Both the position numbers and the translations under genes were made by a program. A stretch of 54,251 bases of DNA from an uncultured Bacteroidota bacterium (GTDB lineage Bacteria; Bacteroidota; Bacteroidia; UKL13-3): NCBI GenBank assembly GCA_903883965.1, contig CAISCU010000005.1:90818-145068 (forward strand). The letters run 5' to 3'. Positions 52,801-54,251 of this stretch are shown piece after piece (position 1 is the first letter of the stretch; each line of letters starts with the position of its first letter). Below the pieces are notes generated by a model. That model was not told where the DNA came from. It did no database searches and saw only the letters and a program-made list of their open reading frames with translations.

Positions 52801-53119
52801 TCTCAACGAGTTACAAAAACAAATGCAAGAAACTGAAAAAGAGTTGTTCAATAAAAAACTTACCCAACAAACTCTCCTGCGCCAGCAAGCTATCATGAGC
52901 AGAATGTTGGAGCATGAAAAAGCAGAAAAAAAACAAGACCAAGACAATAAGCGAGAAGCAGAACAAGGGAAAGAACAAATTAAACCTTCTCCTATTTATT
53001 TTCAGCAATTCAATTCGCAAAAAAAGCAGCAATTGGAATTACTCCAAACAGTGCCACCCGGAATGCAACCCTATTACAAAGACAAGGCTAAAGAATATTT
53101 GAACGCTTTGCCTAAGTAA
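49802..53119 (+). CDS. DUF4175 family membrane protein with long coiled coil
   Basis: This 1105-residue protein starts at TTG 49802; no in-frame ATG lies upstream and the downstream ATGs fall after the membrane region. Three transmembrane helices lie near residues 24-45, 55-80 and 150-170. A beta-rich periplasmic region of about 300 residues follows (INYPQYTGYENKSVNSTG, DLAPQIEINEQADSLSKKI). From about residue 495 to the end it is Lys/Glu/Gln-rich coiled coil. A 21-base tandem duplication gives ELAQEMK twice. Residues ~900-940 carry a Gly/Lys/Pro-rich stretch (GKGGKGKPTKKPG). The family is widespread in Bacteroidota with no established function; a structural envelope role is an inference. It overlaps the convergent DUF1801 gene by 8 bases. 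Confidence 0.85.
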   Translation: MSAYNKHIYQKLDAFIRRYYLNQLLKGFFLFIGIGIITFILVSFIEYTGQYTSQIRSLLFYSCVAVCLMVLVFYCLIPLLGLIKIRSSFSHAQAAKLIGNHFPEIQDKLMNVLQLMPLNAQEGSLLDAAIHQKIEEMSPIPFIAALPFKTVLNYLKIAVAALVLGLVFFVQFPEIIKGAGKRVLFYNQVFEKEAPFQLSILNNKLSAEQYQDFILKIEFNGKQVPEACFIYFQDQRYQMNVKQMATFEYEWKNIQQDIQFTIEAAGFEFGPYLLEVKNKPLLLNYGALINYPQYTGYENKSVNSTGDFTVPEGTQITWNFTAKHTDSLIMVIANTKQIAQTKDQVHFQIQKKIGKSFSYAVYTKSNNGLKGDSLLFTIVAIPDLAPQIEINEQADSLSKKIIYFSGKITDDYGLSKLNFCYKFVKSDNPAKINQGLVQIPIQIDASKNQLFNYLFNGNEIGIELGDELIYYFEVWDNDRVHGPKSTKSQQKIEKAPDAQSLKEASAKGAKELQNKLNNALQETKKLQQDIKQLVSKKLNEKQLKWEDQQKLEQLLKKQIELAQQIESIKRDFKNNQLQEQEFKKENEQIIQKQAELEKLMKEVLPDELKKLMSDLEKQIKQQNKDRIQDELNQIQLNNKDVEKELDRMLSMYKELEMEKQLTDHANELEKLAEKQQELTNPKNKNEAIDKQQKIEEEFKNLQQNLDKLAQENKALEHPKDLEKFQQEENNIEKKLTDTKEQLKKGNESKANQKQKELAQEMKELAQEMKSQLEKEEEKQNEMNIQALREVLDNLVLLSTSQESIMENFKQINGYNPQFVQFGQAQKLIKDNAQIIEDSILSISKEVPEMRSFVNREVGKMNEHLRAAIDGFNQRRHQEIVVNQQYAMMRMNNLALMLSDVLKQLQEQNQEQKSGKGGKGKPTKKPGSGNPSMSKLKQMQDELNKQLKEGLNQNGSGEQGKMSSEKFAKMAAQQMAIRQQLQKMLSEMDALQKEQMGGSRPLNELQKQMQETEKELFNKKLTQQTLLRQQAIMSRMLEHEKAEKKQDQDNKREAEQGKEQIKPSPIYFQQFNSQKKQQLELLQTVPPGMQPYYKDKAKEYLNALPK
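52067..52108 (+). repeat. 21-base tandem duplication inside the DUF4175 coiled coil
   Basis: Units 52067-52087 and 52088-52108 differ only at the last base (AAA versus AAG, both Lys). They encode ELAQEMK twice, keeping the heptad register of the coiled coil. Confidence 0.95.
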
Positions 53120-53753
53120 GTGGTGTTTTAAATGTTAATTTGGCTTTTTTAAGTGCATTCAGAATAACAGACATACTTTTAGGACCAAGTCCATGAAAGC
53201 TTGCAACACTTGATTCAGTATAGCGTGTAAAATCAGTTAAAGTTACAATTTGATGACTTTTTAGTGCGCGGATGGCGGGTGCTGGAAGTTGTTTTAAAAA
53301 GAATTCATGTTGCTCATTTTTGGCACAAACTGGACATGATTTGCAATTAGTAGATTTCTCAAAAACATGACCTTTGGGGCAAGTTATTGAATGCTTTATC
53401 TTTTCTTTATGTTGGATTTGTTTTACCCTGGTTTGAATTAATTGAATAAGCAAGTCTACAGGCAATGCTTCATTTATAGGCAATTGAATAGCTCCTTTAC
53501 TTGTTTGGTAACGATTGGTCCATTTTTCAAATTCAACAACCCCAGCACCGGTTGGGTAAATACCAATATGATTTTTAAATGCAGCAAAACACAGGATCAA
53601 TTTATCTAGTTTAAAGGCTGGCATACTGTAACTGATGCATTCAATGGCATTGGGTACTTGTTCTAATACAAGCTGTCTAATTTGCATTAAACGATCCTGA
53701 ACTTCTATTGGCTGGTTTTTGATGTATGATAAAATGGGTGAGTTTGTTTTCAT
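53112..53753 (-). CDS. DUF1801 protein fused to zinc-ribbon-like and helix-hairpin-helix segments
   Basis: This 213-residue protein shows three parts. Residues 1-115 are a DUF1801 (YdhG-like) domain: QIRQLVLEQVPNAIECISYSMPAFKLD, IGIYPTGAGVVEFEKW, KGAIQLPINEALP. Residues ~123-145 carry four cysteines in a Zn-ribbon-like pattern (TCPKGHVFEKSTNCKSCPVC). Residues ~155-210 (LPAPAIRALKSHQIVTLTDFTRYTESSVASFHGLGPKSMSVILNALKKA) match the RNA polymerase alpha C-terminal-like helix-hairpin-helix, with the GLGPKS turn. The combination suggests nucleic-acid contact; the function is not known. It overlaps the upstream ClbS-like remnant by four bases (ATGA) and the DUF4175 gene by 8 bases at the 3' end. Confidence 0.8.
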   Translation of the reverse strand: MKTNSPILSYIKNQPIEVQDRLMQIRQLVLEQVPNAIECISYSMPAFKLDKLILCFAAFKNHIGIYPTGAGVVEFEKWTNRYQTSKGAIQLPINEALPVDLLIQLIQTRVKQIQHKEKIKHSITCPKGHVFEKSTNCKSCPVCAKNEQHEFFLKQLPAPAIRALKSHQIVTLTDFTRYTESSVASFHGLGPKSMSVILNALKKAKLTFKTPLT

Positions 53754-54145
53754 GGTCGGATACCTTCAGAATTTTTAAATTTTCGAATGCGTAGTATGGC
53801 ATTTTTAATAGGAGAGGAGGTATTGAGTTGCACCATTCTTCCAATTGTATAGTTTTTATACCAAATGCATTCGTATAATTTATGGTTGCTTTCTTTGTTT
53901 AAAAATACAACAATAGTTTGAATTGCATTTTCATATTGTTTAAATATTTCTTCGGATCTGATATCTGCAAAGTCAGCATAAAACTTGTTTGCCAGTTTAC
54001 CCAATTCATTCCATTTGTATCCATTGCATGGAAAGTGTTGGGTTTGATTGTTGTCGTCATTGAGTTTCCAAGTGATTACCAATTGACTCCATCCTAATAA
54101 ATATGAAAGCAGAGCCTGTAAACTTTTTTGTGTAAACGGTAGATG
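53750..54145 (-). pseudogene. ClbS/DfsB family four-helix-bundle gene, N-terminus lost (probable pseudogene)
   Basis: The frame is open on the minus strand from 54145 (after a TAA at 54146-54148) to the stop at 53750, 131 sense codons. The only usual start codon that keeps most of it is TTG at 54082, giving 110 residues. The translation reads SLLQAL-like helix LQALLSYLLGWSQLVITW, then PCNGYKWNELGKLANKFYADF, then IGRMVQLNTSSPIKNAILRIRKF, the core and C-terminus of ClbS/DfsB proteins (about 165-170 residues in full). About 35-50 N-terminal residues are missing. A promoter-like box and an ATG (54158, MPN...) lie upstream but in a different frame. The 4-base overlap with the DUF1801 gene is preserved. 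Protein function in this strain is doubtful. Confidence 0.6.
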
Positions 54146-54165
54146 TTAGATTAGGCATCTGTTTT

Positions 54166-54173
54166 CAAATGTA
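54166..54173 (-). promoter_or_regulatory. -7 box ahead of the ClbS-like remnant
   Basis: On the minus strand TACATTTG matches TAnnTTTG exactly and ends 7 bases before the ATG at 54158, the same geometry as the ABC exporter, thiolase and rluD genes. A TTG occurs 16 bases upstream of it. Confidence 0.45.
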
Positions 54174-54192
54174 ATTAAAAATTGATTTGCAA

Positions 54193-54251
54193 TTAACCCC
54201 CAGTTTCTAATCTGATTAGTCCACTTTCTTTCAATAATGTTAATTGCCAAA
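54193..54251 (-). CDS. C-terminal end of an unidentified gene (partial)
   Basis: A minus-strand frame enters from the right edge and stops with TAA at 54193-54195. It reads WQLTLLKESGLIRLETGG, a helix followed by a short strand, in the style of the end of a winged-helix regulator. Only 18 codons are visible, so neither family nor reality as a gene can be settled here. Confidence 0.3.
   Translation of the reverse strand, partial: WQLTLLKESGLIRLETGG

Noticed and set aside
52525-52947. Minus-strand open frame of 140 codons, Cys/Phe/Ser-rich
   Set aside because: It is the antisense shadow of the Lys/Glu/Gln-rich coiled coil of the DUF4175 gene; such codons read as Phe, Ser and Cys on the other strand.
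1-54251. CRISPR arrays, tRNA or rRNA genes, prophage
   Set aside because: No regularly spaced repeats, no cloverleaf or rRNA-like sequence, and no phage structural genes were seen in any gap.

Overview
The window looks like a piece of a Bacteroidota chromosome, probably a gliding or T9SS-bearing environmental lineage. The DNA is AT-rich. Many encoded proteins end in type IX secretion (T9SS) sorting domains: gliding-associated type B at 2932 and 8977, and type A at 43379. There is a PorV/PorQ-like protein, PKD-rich giant secreted proteins, DUF6443-type RHS proteins and a DUF4175 protein. Several promoters match the Bacteroidota form TTTG-N19-TAnnTTTG, and ribosome-binding sites are mostly absent. 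No rRNA, tRNA, CRISPR array or insertion sequence is visible. Coding density is very high, no gap exceeds 300 bases, and convergent genes often touch or overlap.

Left third (1-15468). A truncated secreted beta-propeller protein (DUF7948/SBBP type) runs off the left edge on the minus strand. Divergent from it is a three-gene unit that ends at a strong hairpin terminator. It encodes an ECF sigma factor, a single-pass membrane protein carrying a T9SS type-B-like C-terminal domain, and a roughly 2000-residue PKD protein with the same kind of domain. Next come thiL, a PorV/PorQ-like barrel, a beta-propeller lipoprotein, a Pro/Glu-rich cytoplasmic protein, thymidine kinase and a glycosyltransferase.

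Middle (15465-38987). A large minus-strand outer-membrane protein has a gluzincin-like N-terminus that lacks its zinc ligands, then a PD40 propeller and a terminal beta-barrel. It is followed by fabG with a VWA membrane protein, an ABC exporter, a PcaF-like thiolase, an RluD-type pseudouridine synthase and an MltD-like transglycosylase that ends at a terminator. Then comes the most striking accessory block, 27382-35699. It is a split RHS system of two secreted proteins; the second carries an RHS core and a 267-residue tail resembling polymorphic toxin type 23, and a small lipoprotein overlaps its stop codon and is a candidate immunity protein. A polyprenyl synthetase and the minus-strand unit pssA-purS-M28 peptidase follow.

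Right third (39110-54251). A small secreted protein overlaps a T9SS-exported subtilase. After a bidirectional terminator come a DUF255 thioredoxin-like protein, a TrmN6-type methyltransferase, a saccharopine dehydrogenase-like enzyme and a cdd-ade nucleoside/nucleobase salvage pair. The window closes with a large DUF4175 coiled-coil membrane protein, a DUF1801/zinc-ribbon/HhH fusion, an apparently broken ClbS/DfsB gene and the last residues of an unidentified gene.

The main themes are cell-surface export and adhesion (sigma factor, PKD protein, PorV-like protein, subtilase, left-edge propeller), a probable interbacterial toxin with its lipoprotein, and scattered core metabolism. All functional calls rest on motif recognition by eye; no database search was run.
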